This document shows positions 26,806 through 35,809 of a stretch of DNA of 64,000 bases, one piece after another. Numbering within the stretch: the stretch's first letter is position 1; each line of letters begins with the position of its first letter. Position numbers and translations under genes: made by a program. The notes below the pieces were generated by a model. The model was not told the DNA's origin. It searched no databases and was given only the letters and a program-made list of their open reading frames with translations. This DNA comes from Aquimarina algiphila (GTDB lineage Bacteria > Bacteroidota > Bacteroidia > Flavobacteriales > Flavobacteriaceae). The stretch is from contig NZ_VLNR01000001.1 in the NCBI RefSeq assembly GCF_007489275.1, positions 63,206-127,205 of the forward strand, read 5' to 3'.

Positions 26806-28134
26806 TTACTTTACATCATCATAATGATCATCCCATTCTTTTACCTTTGGTTCTCCTAATTTCCCAACAGATTTAGCTACAATCATAGATACAGTTGCAT
26901 CACCTGTAACATTGATAGTTGTTCTCAACATGTCTAACGGTCTATCTACAGCAAATATCAGTGCTAATCCAATTGGCAATTTATCAGAAGGAAAGCCTAT
27001 GGCTTCCAAAACAATTACTAACATTACCATTCCTGCACCAGGAACAGCGGCAGATCCTATTGATGCTAATAAAGCAGTTAATACAATTGTAATTTGATTA
27101 CTAAATGTTAATCCTTCTGGCCAAAGAACTTGCATAATGAATACAGATGCAACGGCTTGATACAAACTAGTTCCGTCCATATTAATAGTCGCTCCTACAG
27201 GAAGTACAAAACTAGATACTTCTTTATCCACTCCTATATGTTCTTCTACTCTTTCCATGGTTACAGGAAGTGTCGCTGCACTAGAACTAGTAGAAAATGC
27301 TAGTAATTGTGCAGGGCTAATTTGTTTAAGAAACCATAACGGAGATTTCTTAGTTATAACTGCCACCAGAATACAGTAAAATAGGATCATCAAGGCCAGA
27401 CCAAATACTACAACACCTGCATACCTTAATAACGCAAATAAAATATCAGGATCATCAGAGGTAACAACTACATTAGCTAACAAAGCAAAAACAGCAAATG
27501 GTGCGGAAAGCATAATTAAATCGACCATTTTTAACACCACATCATTCAAACTATCAAAAAACTTTTTAAGAGGCTCTGATTGAGATGGTTTTATAAGTAA
27601 CATACTAATACCCAAGAAAATTGCAAAAAATATAACCTGTAACATCATTTTGTTATCACTCATGGCTTTAACCGCATTTTGCGGAACCATATCCACAACA
27701 AACTGTAAAGGACCACTTTCTTTTTGTTTGCTTGCTTCAGCGATACGCTCAGAAATCTTAGCATTACCAGCATATTCTGCAGTTAATTTTTCTATGGTTT
27801 CAGGAGTAATTCCATTTCCTGGTTTAAATACGTTTACCATTAATAAACCAATGGTTATTGCAATAACAGTTGTTAAAATATAAATAACAATTGTTCTTCC
27901 TCCTATTAATTTAAATTTAGAAATGTCTTTTAGGTCTGAAATTCCTTTAATTAAAGAAGCCAAAATTAACGGAACCGCGATTAGCTTTAATAGATTTACA
28001 AAAATAGTTCCTAAAGGTGCAATCCAATCTCCTGTAAATCCTTTCCCCCATGAGAAGGTAGTCATTAAAAATCCGAATAATATCCCTAATATCATTCCGA
28101 TCATGATTTGCCAGTGCAATGCGATTTTTTTCAT
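26806..28134 (-). CDS. Dicarboxylate/amino acid:cation symporter (DAACS family)
   Basis: This 442-residue inner-membrane transporter has the GltP/GltPh signatures. They are the serine-rich hairpin SSSAATLPVTMERVE, the unwound-helix motif VGATINMDGTSLYQAV (NMDGT), and the second hairpin GSAAVPGAGMVMLV. About eight transmembrane helices are visible. Such carriers take up glutamate, aspartate or C4-dicarboxylates with H+ or Na+. The insert between early helices (ETIEKLTAEYAGNAKISERI) is typical of bacterial GltT-like members. It follows aroC on the minus strand, but the aroC terminator at 28182-28217 separates them. Substrate is not decidable from motifs. Confidence 0.92.
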   Translation of the reverse strand: MKKIALHWQIMIGMILGILFGFLMTTFSWGKGFTGDWIAPLGTIFVNLLKLIAVPLILASLIKGISDLKDISKFKLIGGRTIVIYILTTVIAITIGLLMVNVFKPGNGITPETIEKLTAEYAGNAKISERIAEASKQKESGPLQFVVDMVPQNAVKAMSDNKMMLQVIFFAIFLGISMLLIKPSQSEPLKKFFDSLNDVVLKMVDLIMLSAPFAVFALLANVVVTSDDPDILFALLRYAGVVVFGLALMILFYCILVAVITKKSPLWFLKQISPAQLLAFSTSSSAATLPVTMERVEEHIGVDKEVSSFVLPVGATINMDGTSLYQAVASVFIMQVLWPEGLTFSNQITIVLTALLASIGSAAVPGAGMVMLVIVLEAIGFPSDKLPIGLALIFAVDRPLDMLRTTINVTGDATVSMIVAKSVGKLGEPKVKEWDDHYDDVK

Positions 28135-28181
28135 GTGAGTATTTTAATATATAAGCAAAATAGCGTCGAAGATATAAATTA

Positions 28182-28217
28182 AAAACAAAAAAACGGCAAC
28201 CAAAATAAGATTACCGT
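28182..28217 (-). terminator. Rho-independent terminator of aroC
   Basis: On the minus strand ACGGTAATC pairs with GGTTGCCGT (plus-strand 28209-28217 and 28193-28201) using three G-U pairs, followed by a run of seven T and further T-rich sequence (28182-28192). It lies 29 bases past the aroC stop. Confidence 0.8.
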
Positions 28218-28245
28218 AAATTATTAACTTATCTTTTATTATTTC

Positions 28246-29310
28246 CTATTTCTTGATTGTACGGTTCATTAGCCAATAATCTACAAGTACCAAAGCTGCC
28301 ATTGCTTCTACTATAGGAACTGCTCTGGGCACAACACAGGGATCATGTCTTCCTTTACCTTGCATGTTTACCATATTTCCATCTTTATCAATGGTTTCCT
28401 GATCTTGCATTATTGTAGCTACAGGTTTAAAAGCTACATTAAAGTAGATATCCATTCCGTTAGAAATCCCACCCTGTATTCCTCCTGATAGATTGGTCTT
28501 AGTTGTTCCGTCTGTATTAAAAAGATCATTATGCTGGCTTCCTTTTAATTCTGCTCCGGCAAAACCGCTTCCATACTCAAAACCTTTTACTGCATTAATA
28601 GAAAGCATAGCTTTTCCTAATTCTGCATGTAATTTATCAAAAACAGGTTCTCCAAGTCCAATAGGAACACCAGAAATTGCGCAACTCACAATTCCCCCAA
28701 CGGTATCTCCTTCTTTTCTAATCTGTTTGATATAGTTTTCCATTTCGTTTGCCATTTTAGGATCCGGACAACGAACAATATTACTTTCGGTTAATGAAAA
28801 ATCTAATTCGGTATGACTCTTTTCTAGTTTTATAGCACCAACTCCACTTACATAAGCATTAATCTTAATTTCAGACAATACCTGTTTAGCTATAGCCCCT
28901 ACCACTACTCTACTGGCAGTCTCACGAGCCGAAGAACGTCCTCCTCCTCTATAATCTCTGATACCATATTTTTGATCATAGGTATAGTCTGCATGAGAAG
29001 GTCGATATGAGTCTTTTATATGCGAATAGTCTTTGGACTTCTGATTTGCGTTTTTAATAGCAAAACCTATAGGGGTTCCGGTAGTTATCCCTTCAAAAAT
29101 ACCAGAAAAAAACTCTACAGTATCAGGCTCTTTACGCTGTGTAACGATAGCTGATTGTCCTGGTTTACGGCGATCTAATTCTGCCTGAATTGCTTCTAAA
29201 TCTAATGCAACACCAGCAGGACATCCATCAATGATTCCTCCTATTGCCACTCCGTGTGATTCTCCAAATGTAGTTACCTTAAAAAGGTTTCCAAATGTAT
29301 TTCCAGCCAT
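28246..29310 (-). CDS. aroC: Chorismate synthase
   Basis: From the ATG at 29310 the protein has 354 residues ([20 protein letters not shown]), the standard length. It makes chorismate from 5-enolpyruvylshikimate-3-phosphate with reduced FMN, the last common step of aromatic synthesis. Signature segments are [36 protein letters not shown] and [14 protein letters not shown] reading six codons upstream overlaps the -7 element and is rejected. It is monocistronic, with its own promoter and terminator. Stand-alone placement away from other aro genes is usual. Confidence 0.97.
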   Translation of the reverse strand: MAGNTFGNLFKVTTFGESHGVAIGGIIDGCPAGVALDLEAIQAELDRRKPGQSAIVTQRKEPDTVEFFSGIFEGITTGTPIGFAIKNANQKSKDYSHIKDSYRPSHADYTYDQKYGIRDYRGGGRSSARETASRVVVGAIAKQVLSEIKINAYVSGVGAIKLEKSHTELDFSLTESNIVRCPDPKMANEMENYIKQIRKEGDTVGGIVSCAISGVPIGLGEPVFDKLHAELGKAMLSINAVKGFEYGSGFAGAELKGSQHNDLFNTDGTTKTNLSGGIQGGISNGMDIYFNVAFKPVATIMQDQETIDKDGNMVNMQGKGRHDPCVVPRAVPIVEAMAALVLVDYWLMNRTIKK

Positions 29311-29325
29311 TACAATAATTTTGCA

Positions 29326-29333
29326 CAAAAGTA
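29326..29333 (-). promoter_or_regulatory. aroC -7 promoter element
   Basis: On the minus strand 29333-29326 reads TACTTTTG, an exact TAnnTTTG match ending 15 bases before the aroC ATG. No TTG is found at -33 spacing. Confidence 0.45.
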
Positions 29334-29449
29334 ATTTTTAATCTTTAAAAAAGCAGTAGTAATATGATATAAAAAAGAGGGTTTCGGTTATGAAAATTCA
29401 ATGAAAATCAATTTTATAACAAAAAGTTAAAAAATACGTCTAGATATAC

Positions 29450-29464
29450 TTTCACTGAAAACAG
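29450..29464 (+). promoter_or_regulatory. 15-nt motif TTTCACTGAAAACAG upstream of the tandem precursor genes
   Basis: The motif is identical to 50949-50963, which lies ahead of the third precursor-like gene. It contains the near-palindrome TTTC-act-GAAA. Here it ends 82 bases before the first precursor ATG. A shared regulator or promoter type is inferred. Confidence 0.45.
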
Positions 29465-29502
29465 GGGGTTTCAATGCAAAAAAGCTTTATAAATTGGTTA
29501 CT

Positions 29503-29832
29503 AAGAATATAAAACAATAATTTTTAAACCATTAAATCATTTTATTATGCTAGAAAATTTGTTAAAACTAGAAAACATCCAAGTTTTAGAAAAAAGAGAA
29601 CAATTATTTACTATTAAAGGCGGAGGTGATGGTGCCAGATTATGCCATGGTATTGTAGGTACTTCAACATGTCATGACGACAAATAATTGAAATATACAT
29701 TGAATACCAAAGAACATAAAACAATAATTCTTAAACCATTAAATCATTTTATTATGCTAGAAAATTTGTTAAAATTAGAAAACATACAAGTTTTAGAAAG
29801 AAGAGAACAATTATTTACTATTAAAGGGGGAG
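29503..29832 (+). repeat. Tandem 123-bp direct repeat covering 5' region and leader of two peptide genes
   Basis: Copies at about 29503-29625 and 29710-29832 are offset by exactly 207 bases and differ at about six positions. The repeat includes about 44 bases before each ATG and the coding region for the leader through the glycine motif. Similarity then drops abruptly in the cores. The order is a duplication followed by core divergence. Confidence 0.85.
29547..29687 (+). CDS. RiPP-like precursor peptide 1 (double-glycine leader)
   Basis: This 46-residue peptide is below usual gene-size cutoffs. Residues 1-23 form an amphipathic leader rich in Leu, Glu and Lys (MLENLLKLENIQVLEKREQ), then IKGGG at 23-27 gives a double-glycine-type cleavage site. 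The remaining core, about 19-21 residues, has cysteines at 33 and 42 and the segment GIVGTSTCHDDK. This layout matches bacteriocin-type or RiPP precursors of Bacteroidota. The second copy 207 bases on has a near-identical leader and a different core, which supports both genes being real. No modifying enzyme or C39 exporter is in the window, so the product and its processing are unknown. Confidence 0.72.
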   Translation: MLENLLKLENIQVLEKREQLFTIKGGGDGARLCHGIVGTSTCHDDK

Positions 29833-29888
29833 CACTTTGCACGGATGAAATAGATCAAGGCATTGTTAACTGTCACTCTGATGTATAA
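29754..29888 (+). CDS. RiPP-like precursor peptide 2 (double-glycine leader)
   Basis: This 44-residue peptide shares 24 of its first 25 residues with peptide 1 (K16 becomes R). Its leader ends at IKGG, then the core is ALCTDEIDQGIVNCHSDV with two cysteines. Both cores keep an LC start and the elements GIV and CH followed by an acidic pair position, but spacing and other residues differ. A longer reading from the TTG at 29688 would add 22 residues that are just the duplicated 5' untranslated region, so the ATG at 29754 is chosen. A long hairpin follows at 29915-29947. No partner enzymes are nearby. Confidence 0.75.
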   Translation: MLENLLKLENIQVLERREQLFTIKGGALCTDEIDQGIVNCHSDV

Positions 29889-29914
29889 ATAATTAATTGC
29901 TTGGTTAACTGATT

Positions 29915-29947
29915 TAAGACCATGGCAGAAATTCTGCTGTGGTCTTA
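29915..29947 (+). terminator. Hairpin terminator after the tandem precursor genes
   Basis: TAAGACCA pairs with TGGTCTTA, and the inner GCAGAA pairs with TTCTGC, with a small internal mismatch. TTTATT follows on the plus strand. It also lies downstream of the convergent GntP gene and could serve both strands. Confidence 0.65.
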
Positions 29948-29971
29948 TTTATTAGAATAAGATTTTAAGAA

Positions 29972-31315
29972 CTAAAATACATACCACAATAACAACGACA
30001 TGACCAATCCCGTACATGCGATTAATGTAGTCATTACCGTCCAGGAACGAAATGTCTGTTTTTCGGTTAAACCAAGATATTGGCCAACTAACCAAAATCC
30101 ACTATCATTTACATGAGACAATATAGTCGCCCCAGAAGCTATTGAAATCACAAAAAGTGCAATTTGAGCAGCACTAAATTCACCGGCCAGAATTATAGGC
30201 GATGCTATTCCTGCGGCTGCAATCATAGCTGTGGTTGCAGATCCTTGAAGTACACGTATCAAAGCTGCTACTATAAAAGCAAATAACAAAGGATGTATAA
30301 ATGAACCTTGCAGCGAAGAAGCTAACATCTCCCCTGCTTTTGTGTCTACTAAAATTTGCTTAAAAGCTCCTCCTGCTCCGGTAAGTAATATAATTGCCCC
30401 TGCAGGTTGAAAAGATTTCATAGATAGTTTTAACAATTCATCTCTTCCTGTTCCCCTTCTAATACCTAAAATATACCAGGCAAGAAGATTAGCAATAATT
30501 AAAGCTGTAAAAGGGTGTCCTAATAAAGCAATGGTATAAGTTATAGATTCTGGTAAAAAATTCTCACCCATCCAATCTCCAAGAAAAACAGTCTTTAAAA
30601 CAATTAATAGAATGGGCAATGCTATAATTGCAATAATGGTGATCGGATTAGGGTATTTTTTATCTTCCAGAATATCTATTCCTTGTTCTGGTATCGAAAT
30701 ACTAATTTTCTTAGCTATATATTTTGCAAAAATAGGTCCACTAACAATTGCTGCAGGAATCCCTGTAATAAAACCTAAAATAATTACCCATCCCAAATTC
30801 GCTCCCAGAATATCTGCGACCGCAACTGGTCCTGGAGTTGGTGGAATAAAGCTATGTGTAATAGCCAAGCCTGCAAGTAAAGGTATTGCGTATAACAAAA
30901 CTGATTTTTTTGTATTTCTGGCAATAGCAAAAACTACAGGAACTAAAATAATAAATGCAACATCAAAAAATACTGGAATAGCAATAATAAAACCAGTAAT
31001 CATCATCGCCCAGGATGCATTTTTTTCTCCTGCAAGCTTCAATATGTATTTTGCTAAACCTTGAGCTCCTCCAGAATGTTCTAGTAGCCCCCCAAATAAA
31101 GCTCCCAGACCAACTACTGTAGCCACAAACCCTAACGTTCCTCCCATTCCATTTTTTATACTATCGAGAATCATTTCTGGTGATAAACCAGCAACAATAC
31201 CCACAAGTATACACACAATCAAAAGCGCAATAAACGCTTGTGTTTTTAATTTCAGAATCATAAAAAGCAGAGCAGAAATACCTACACCTACGGCGATCAA
31301 CAATTGATATTCCAT
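29972..31315 (-). CDS. gntP: GntP-family gluconate:H+ symporter
   Basis: This 447-residue inner-membrane protein has about twelve hydrophobic segments and the GntP/GntT landmarks: LSPEMILDSIKNGMGGTLGF, FFDVAFIILVPVVF, the conserved HSFIPPTPGPVAVADILGANLG and RVLQGSATTAMI. Members import gluconate or related sugar acids. The gene lies 5 bases after the gluconokinase/6-phosphogluconate dehydrogenase gene, which fits gluconate as the substrate. It is the last gene of the GH3 operon. The symbol is given for the family; the exact paralogue is not determined. Confidence 0.92.
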   Translation of the reverse strand: MEYQLLIAVGVGISALLFMILKLKTQAFIALLIVCILVGIVAGLSPEMILDSIKNGMGGTLGFVATVVGLGALFGGLLEHSGGAQGLAKYILKLAGEKNASWAMMITGFIIAIPVFFDVAFIILVPVVFAIARNTKKSVLLYAIPLLAGLAITHSFIPPTPGPVAVADILGANLGWVIILGFITGIPAAIVSGPIFAKYIAKKISISIPEQGIDILEDKKYPNPITIIAIIALPILLIVLKTVFLGDWMGENFLPESITYTIALLGHPFTALIIANLLAWYILGIRRGTGRDELLKLSMKSFQPAGAIILLTGAGGAFKQILVDTKAGEMLASSLQGSFIHPLLFAFIVAALIRVLQGSATTAMIAAAGIASPIILAGEFSAAQIALFVISIASGATILSHVNDSGFWLVGQYLGLTEKQTFRSWTVMTTLIACTGLVMSLLLWYVF

Positions 31316-31320
31316 ATCTA

Positions 31321-33240
31321 TTAATTTTTCCAGTTTGTGTGAAAATATTGAGTTAATGGAGCATCAACCCTCTGGTATGTATGCGCTCCAAAATAATCAC
31401 GTTGTGCTTGTATCATATTTGCAGAGGATTGTTTGGATGTATATGTCAAAAAATAGTTTGTGGCTGCAGACATCACAGGTAGAGAATATCCTGACCTCAT
31501 CGCTATAGAAACTATATCTGTTAATGTAGTAATATCTGTTTTAAGAATTTCAACAATTTCTGGAAATAAAAGCAATGAAATAGAATCACTATCTTTAAAT
31601 AAGACTGATATCTGTTCCATTAAATCACTACGAATAATACATCCATTAGTCCATATTCTTGCAATTTCTGATAAATTAAGATTCCATTGATACTCTTGAG
31701 ATGCTTGTGAGATAAGATCAAATCCTATAGCATGATTAATTATACTTGTAGCATAAAATGCTTTTTCTAAAGTATTTAGAAACTCTTCGTCATCAATACC
31801 TGTAGATGGTTTGAGATTATAAATTTCTGAAGCAATTTCACGTTCTGATTTCATTCCAGAAAGGTTTCTTGCCATAACCGCTTCAGAAATGGTTGATATT
31901 GGCATTCCTATCTCCAAAGCTGATACGGTTGACCATCCACCTGTTCCTTTTTGTCCGGCTTTATCTAGAATTTTATCTATTAAAAATTCTTTCCCTTCTT
32001 TTTTACGCAGAATATCTGCTGTAATTTCTAAAAGGAAACTATCTTTTTTATTCGTTCTCCAGGATTCGAAAATACCACTAATCTGTTCTGGACTCTTATT
32101 TCCATAAAACCTTAAAAAATGATAGATTTCTGATAACAACTGCATTTCTGCATATTCAATTCCGTTATGAATCATTTTCACATAATGTCCAGCCCCTTCT
32201 GGACCTACATAAGTACAACATGAATTATTATTTTTATCTCTGGCTGCAATAGCTTCTAAAAATTTTCCAGAACGTATATATGCTTCCTTCGATCCCCCAG
32301 GCATAATAGATGGACCTTTAAGTGCTCCTTCTTCTCCTCCGGAAACGCCAGTACCAAGAAAATGTATTCCAGACCTGGATACTAGTTGTTCTCTTTCCAA
32401 AGTTTTTTTATAATGAGAATTCCCTCCATCAATTAGGCAATCGCCTTTTGACAATAATGGTAGTATCGATTCTATAACCATGTCTATTGGTTTTCCTGCA
32501 TTAACCATAATCATGATTGTACGAGGTTTTTCCAATGAATTTACAAAAGATGATAAATCATCAAATCCAAGAACATTTACATCCTTTGATTGTTCATCTA
32601 CAAAGTGTTTGGCAATATCGACTTCTTTATTTTCTACCTGACGATTATAAACAGATAAACTAAAGCCTCGGGATAGTATATTTTTAGCAAGACTTTTCCC
32701 CATGACTCCGAGTCCAATAAGTCCAAGCTCTGATTGTGATATATTCAATTCTAATTTTATTTGAGTAATACTATTTTCTATACTTTGTTCTACATTGATA
32801 CAAATTCCTTGTTTTGGCTTTTCTAAAGTATCAAATTGTGACACCAACAATTCTTGTTTAAAAAAATGCCCTTGTCTAGCTTCCAAACGCCTTAAAATAA
32901 CATCATACGAAGCTTCTAAAAAAATCCACTTTATGTATTTATGATCAACAGATTGTAGCGTATTTCTATATTCTCTTTTTAATGCAGAACATGCTAGCAC
33001 TGCTCCTTTTCCTTTATTCCAATCTATTATCTGATCTGCTAAAATTTGCAACCATGGAGCTCTATCATTATCATCTAGAGGAATGCCATCAGACATCTTT
33101 TTAATATTTTCATCAGGATGAAAATTATCTGCGTCATAAAAAGGGATGTTTAATATTGTTGCTAGCTCTTTCCCCAAAGTTGTTTTTCCACACCCAGAGA
33201 CTCCAAAAACGATATATACTTCTTTCAAATCGACTTTCAC
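31321..33240 (-). CDS. gntK-gnd: Fused gluconokinase and 6-phosphogluconate dehydrogenase
   Basis: One 639-residue frame joins two enzymes that normally occur separately. Residues 1 to about 165 are a GntK-type kinase: P-loop GVSGCGKTT at 13-21, FYDADNFHP, ACSALKREYR. From about 171 a full 6-phosphogluconate dehydrogenase follows: dinucleotide loop GLIGLGVMG at 173-181, GAGHYVKMIHNGIEY, and DKAGQKGTGGWSTVSALEIG. Together they turn gluconate into ribulose 5-phosphate. The start is GTG at 33240; no ATG precedes the P-loop. It sits 6 bases after GH3 and 5 before GntP, so one transcript is likely. I see no frameshift or stop at the junction. Confidence 0.93.
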   Translation of the reverse strand: MKVDLKEVYIVFGVSGCGKTTLGKELATILNIPFYDADNFHPDENIKKMSDGIPLDDNDRAPWLQILADQIIDWNKGKGAVLACSALKREYRNTLQSVDHKYIKWIFLEASYDVILRRLEARQGHFFKQELLVSQFDTLEKPKQGICINVEQSIENSITQIKLELNISQSELGLIGLGVMGKSLAKNILSRGFSLSVYNRQVENKEVDIAKHFVDEQSKDVNVLGFDDLSSFVNSLEKPRTIMIMVNAGKPIDMVIESILPLLSKGDCLIDGGNSHYKKTLEREQLVSRSGIHFLGTGVSGGEEGALKGPSIMPGGSKEAYIRSGKFLEAIAARDKNNNSCCTYVGPEGAGHYVKMIHNGIEYAEMQLLSEIYHFLRFYGNKSPEQISGIFESWRTNKKDSFLLEITADILRKKEGKEFLIDKILDKAGQKGTGGWSTVSALEIGMPISTISEAVMARNLSGMKSEREIASEIYNLKPSTGIDDEEFLNTLEKAFYATSIINHAIGFDLISQASQEYQWNLNLSEIARIWTNGCIIRSDLMEQISVLFKDSDSISLLLFPEIVEILKTDITTLTDIVSIAMRSGYSLPVMSAATNYFLTYTSKQSSANMIQAQRDYFGAHTYQRVDAPLTQYFHTNWKN

Positions 33241-33246
33241 AAATAG

Positions 33247-35514
33247 TTATTCTATAATAAATTCTAACTCATGTGTATTATCTAGAGCATGTTGTGCAAC
33301 CCATAATTTGAATTTACCAGGTTCTGTAATCCATTTTTTGTCTAATCCATAAAATGAAATATCATCTTTTGTAAATACAAAATCAATAATTTTGGAGGTC
33401 CCAGGCTCAAGTTCTACTTTCTTAAAACGCATGAGTTCTTTTACAGGTCTTGTAATACTCCCTACCATATCTCTAAAATACAACTGTACCACTTCTGTTG
33501 CTTTTACATTTCCGGTATTTGTAATTTTTGCATTTACTATGATGGGACCATTTTCTTTGGTTTCATTGGATAAAATTTTAACATCTGAGTATTTAAAATT
33601 ACTGTAGGTAAGACCATATCCAAATGGGTATTGGGGTAAATATCCTACATCCAGATAATGTGATGTATTCCCTAATGAACTTTGCCATGCTCCAATAGGT
33701 ATAGAATCCATTTGAACAAACTCTTCAGGAATCGTAGGGCGTCCTGTATTTTTATGATTATAATGAATTGGTATTTGACCTACTTCTTTAGGCCAGGTTA
33801 TCGGTAATCGTCCTGACGGTGAGGTTTTTCCTGTAAGTATATCTAGTATTGCAGGACCTCCCATTGTTCCTGGATGCCAAGCAAATAATATCGCATCTAC
33901 TTTATCAATAATATTACCTAATGTAATGGGTCTACCCGCCATCAATACCAATACTATTGGTTTTCCGGTTTTATGAAGTTCATAAATTAATTGTTCTTGT
34001 TCTCCCGGGAGATTTAAGTTTGCTCTACTATGAGCTTCTCCAGACAATATAGCTTCTTCACCTCCAAAAAACACTATAACATCAGAGTTTTGAGCAATTT
34101 TGACAGCATCATTAAACCCTTTATTAGATTTATCTCTACTATATGATAACCCTTCACTATATAAAATTGGGTTCTTATGATTTTCTTTAAAAGATGTCAA
34201 TGGGGTAACCGTATGTGTTTTCTCTCCATCAAAAGTCCATGTCCCCAATTGATCATGTGGGGCATCTGCCAAAGGGCCAATAATAGCAAGGCTTTTTTTA
34301 GTATCCAAAGGTAAAATTTGATTCTCATTTTTTAGTAACACCATACTTTTTTCTGCCGCTTCTTTGGCTGCGTCCAGATGATCTTTGGCATACAACACAT
34401 CAGATTCAGGTTTGAAGTATGGATTATCAAATAGTCCTAATCTAAATTTAATTCTTAGAATATTTCGAACCATTTCGTCCAATTTATCTTCAGAGAACTT
34501 TCCTACTTCTATTAAATCCTTCATATTATCCTGATATGAAGTACTTGTCATTTCCATATCCAACATTGCATTTGCTGCTTTTTCTGCTGCCCCTGCCTCA
34601 TCTTCTGCGAATCCGTGAGGAATCATTTCGATAATAGAATTCCAATCGCTTACTACAAACCCATCAAAATTCCATTGATCACGCAATACTTCTTTCAAAA
34701 GGTATTCATTTCCAGAAGCTGGAATCCCATTAACCTCATTAAAACCCGTCATTAAAGTTGCTACGTTGGTTTTAACAGCCTTTTTAAATGGTTTTAAGTA
34801 TGAGTTATGTAAGGAAAATTCATTAATATTTGCTGTGTTATAGTCACGTCCTCCTTCGGCGGCTCCATACCCTACAAAATGTTTTGCACAAGCAGCCAGA
34901 CTCGTCGATGATGAAAGATCATCTCCTTGAAAACCTTTAATATAAGCTTCTCCCATAATACTTGTTAAATATGGATCTTCTCCTGCCGATTCTGCAATAC
35001 GTCCCCATCTAGGATCTCTGGATATATCTAACATCGGTGCAAATGTCCAACGTATCCCATATGTAGAAGCTTCAATAGCAGATATTCTAGCTCCTTTTTG
35101 TACTAAGTTTGGATCGAATGAAGCTGCTTGACCTAATGGAATCGGAAATATGGTTTTAAAACCATGAATAACATCTCTTGCAAATATTAAAGGGATTTTA
35201 TTCGGACTCTCCTCCATAGCTATTCGCTGTAATTCTTTGGCATCATCTTTATTCATGATATTTAGAAAGGAACCTATCTCTCCTCTTTTTACCGCATCTT
35301 TAAGTTCTACAGGCAACTCTTTTACTCTACTTGATTTTCCACGTTGAGCGGTTTGACCTATCTTCTCTTCTAATGTCATTTTTAAAAGAATACTATCAAT
35401 CTTAGACTCTATAGTATCTACTTCGGATATAAAAGTGTTTTTAGGAGATGGTTCATTAGTACAACTTGATAATAAGTAGCAAAAGATACATGCTAAAGCG
35501 AGGTAATTTTTCAT
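33247..35514 (-). CDS. GH3-family beta-glucosidase-type lipoprotein
   Basis: This 755-residue protein has a lipobox LSSC (C18). It has a complete GH3 layout: TIM-barrel with the KHFVGYG block at about 211-217, nucleophile D290 in GFVVSDW, then the alpha/beta sandwich (VFFGGEEAILSGEAHSRA, LVLMAGRPI) and a fibronectin-like C-terminal domain. BglX-type members release terminal beta-linked glucose from oligosaccharides. As a lipoprotein it acts in the periplasm or at the surface. It leads an operon with gluconokinase/6PGDH and GntP. A CGTATAC palindrome lies 65 bases upstream of the start. Glucan specificity is not fixed by sequence. Confidence 0.92.
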   Translation of the reverse strand: MKNYLALACIFCYLLSSCTNEPSPKNTFISEVDTIESKIDSILLKMTLEEKIGQTAQRGKSSRVKELPVELKDAVKRGEIGSFLNIMNKDDAKELQRIAMEESPNKIPLIFARDVIHGFKTIFPIPLGQAASFDPNLVQKGARISAIEASTYGIRWTFAPMLDISRDPRWGRIAESAGEDPYLTSIMGEAYIKGFQGDDLSSSTSLAACAKHFVGYGAAEGGRDYNTANINEFSLHNSYLKPFKKAVKTNVATLMTGFNEVNGIPASGNEYLLKEVLRDQWNFDGFVVSDWNSIIEMIPHGFAEDEAGAAEKAANAMLDMEMTSTSYQDNMKDLIEVGKFSEDKLDEMVRNILRIKFRLGLFDNPYFKPESDVLYAKDHLDAAKEAAEKSMVLLKNENQILPLDTKKSLAIIGPLADAPHDQLGTWTFDGEKTHTVTPLTSFKENHKNPILYSEGLSYSRDKSNKGFNDAVKIAQNSDVIVFFGGEEAILSGEAHSRANLNLPGEQEQLIYELHKTGKPIVLVLMAGRPITLGNIIDKVDAILFAWHPGTMGGPAILDILTGKTSPSGRLPITWPKEVGQIPIHYNHKNTGRPTIPEEFVQMDSIPIGAWQSSLGNTSHYLDVGYLPQYPFGYGLTYSNFKYSDVKILSNETKENGPIIVNAKITNTGNVKATEVVQLYFRDMVGSITRPVKELMRFKKVELEPGTSKIIDFVFTKDDISFYGLDKKWITEPGKFKLWVAQHALDNTHELEFIIE

Positions 35515-35578
35515 ATATATTTAATTCTATCCAATAATTTCACATTAAATAATTCGGTTAAATGTAATAATTTTTTTT

Positions 35579-35593
35579 CGTATACCGTATACG
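35579..35593. promoter_or_regulatory. CGTATAC-c-GTATACG palindrome upstream of the GH3 operon
   Basis: This is a perfect 15-base palindrome with 7-base arms, located 65 bases before the GH3 start. It stands out in AT-rich sequence and is a good candidate operator for a dimeric regulator, not encoded nearby. Confidence 0.45.
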
Positions 35594-35731
35594 AAGTAAT
35601 AAATCGCATGATCTTAACGACTAAATCACAAGATAATAGAGAAGAATAAACTCGCTACATAGACAGATTATACAAGAAATTTTAAAATTTTATTGACAGT
35701 TATATTACTACATGTAGTAGTACAAATAATT

Positions 35732-35756
35732 AACCCCGGAAATATATCCCGGGGTT
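35732..35756 (-). terminator. Hairpin terminator after the GH16 gene
   Basis: AACCCCGG at 35732-35739 pairs with CCGGGGTT at 35749-35756. On the minus strand the stem is followed by a T/A-rich tract. It lies 54 bases past the GH16 stop and separates it from the GH3 operon. Confidence 0.7.
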
Positions 35757-35809
35757 TTCAAATGTTATTAACTTGGTATACTAATAAATGATCTAAATCA
35801 GTTCATTTA

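Noticed and set aside
30612..31064. 150-codon plus-strand open frame opposite gntP
   Set aside because: It is antisense to a membrane-protein gene with all GntP motifs. A hydrophobic antisense translation is expected there.
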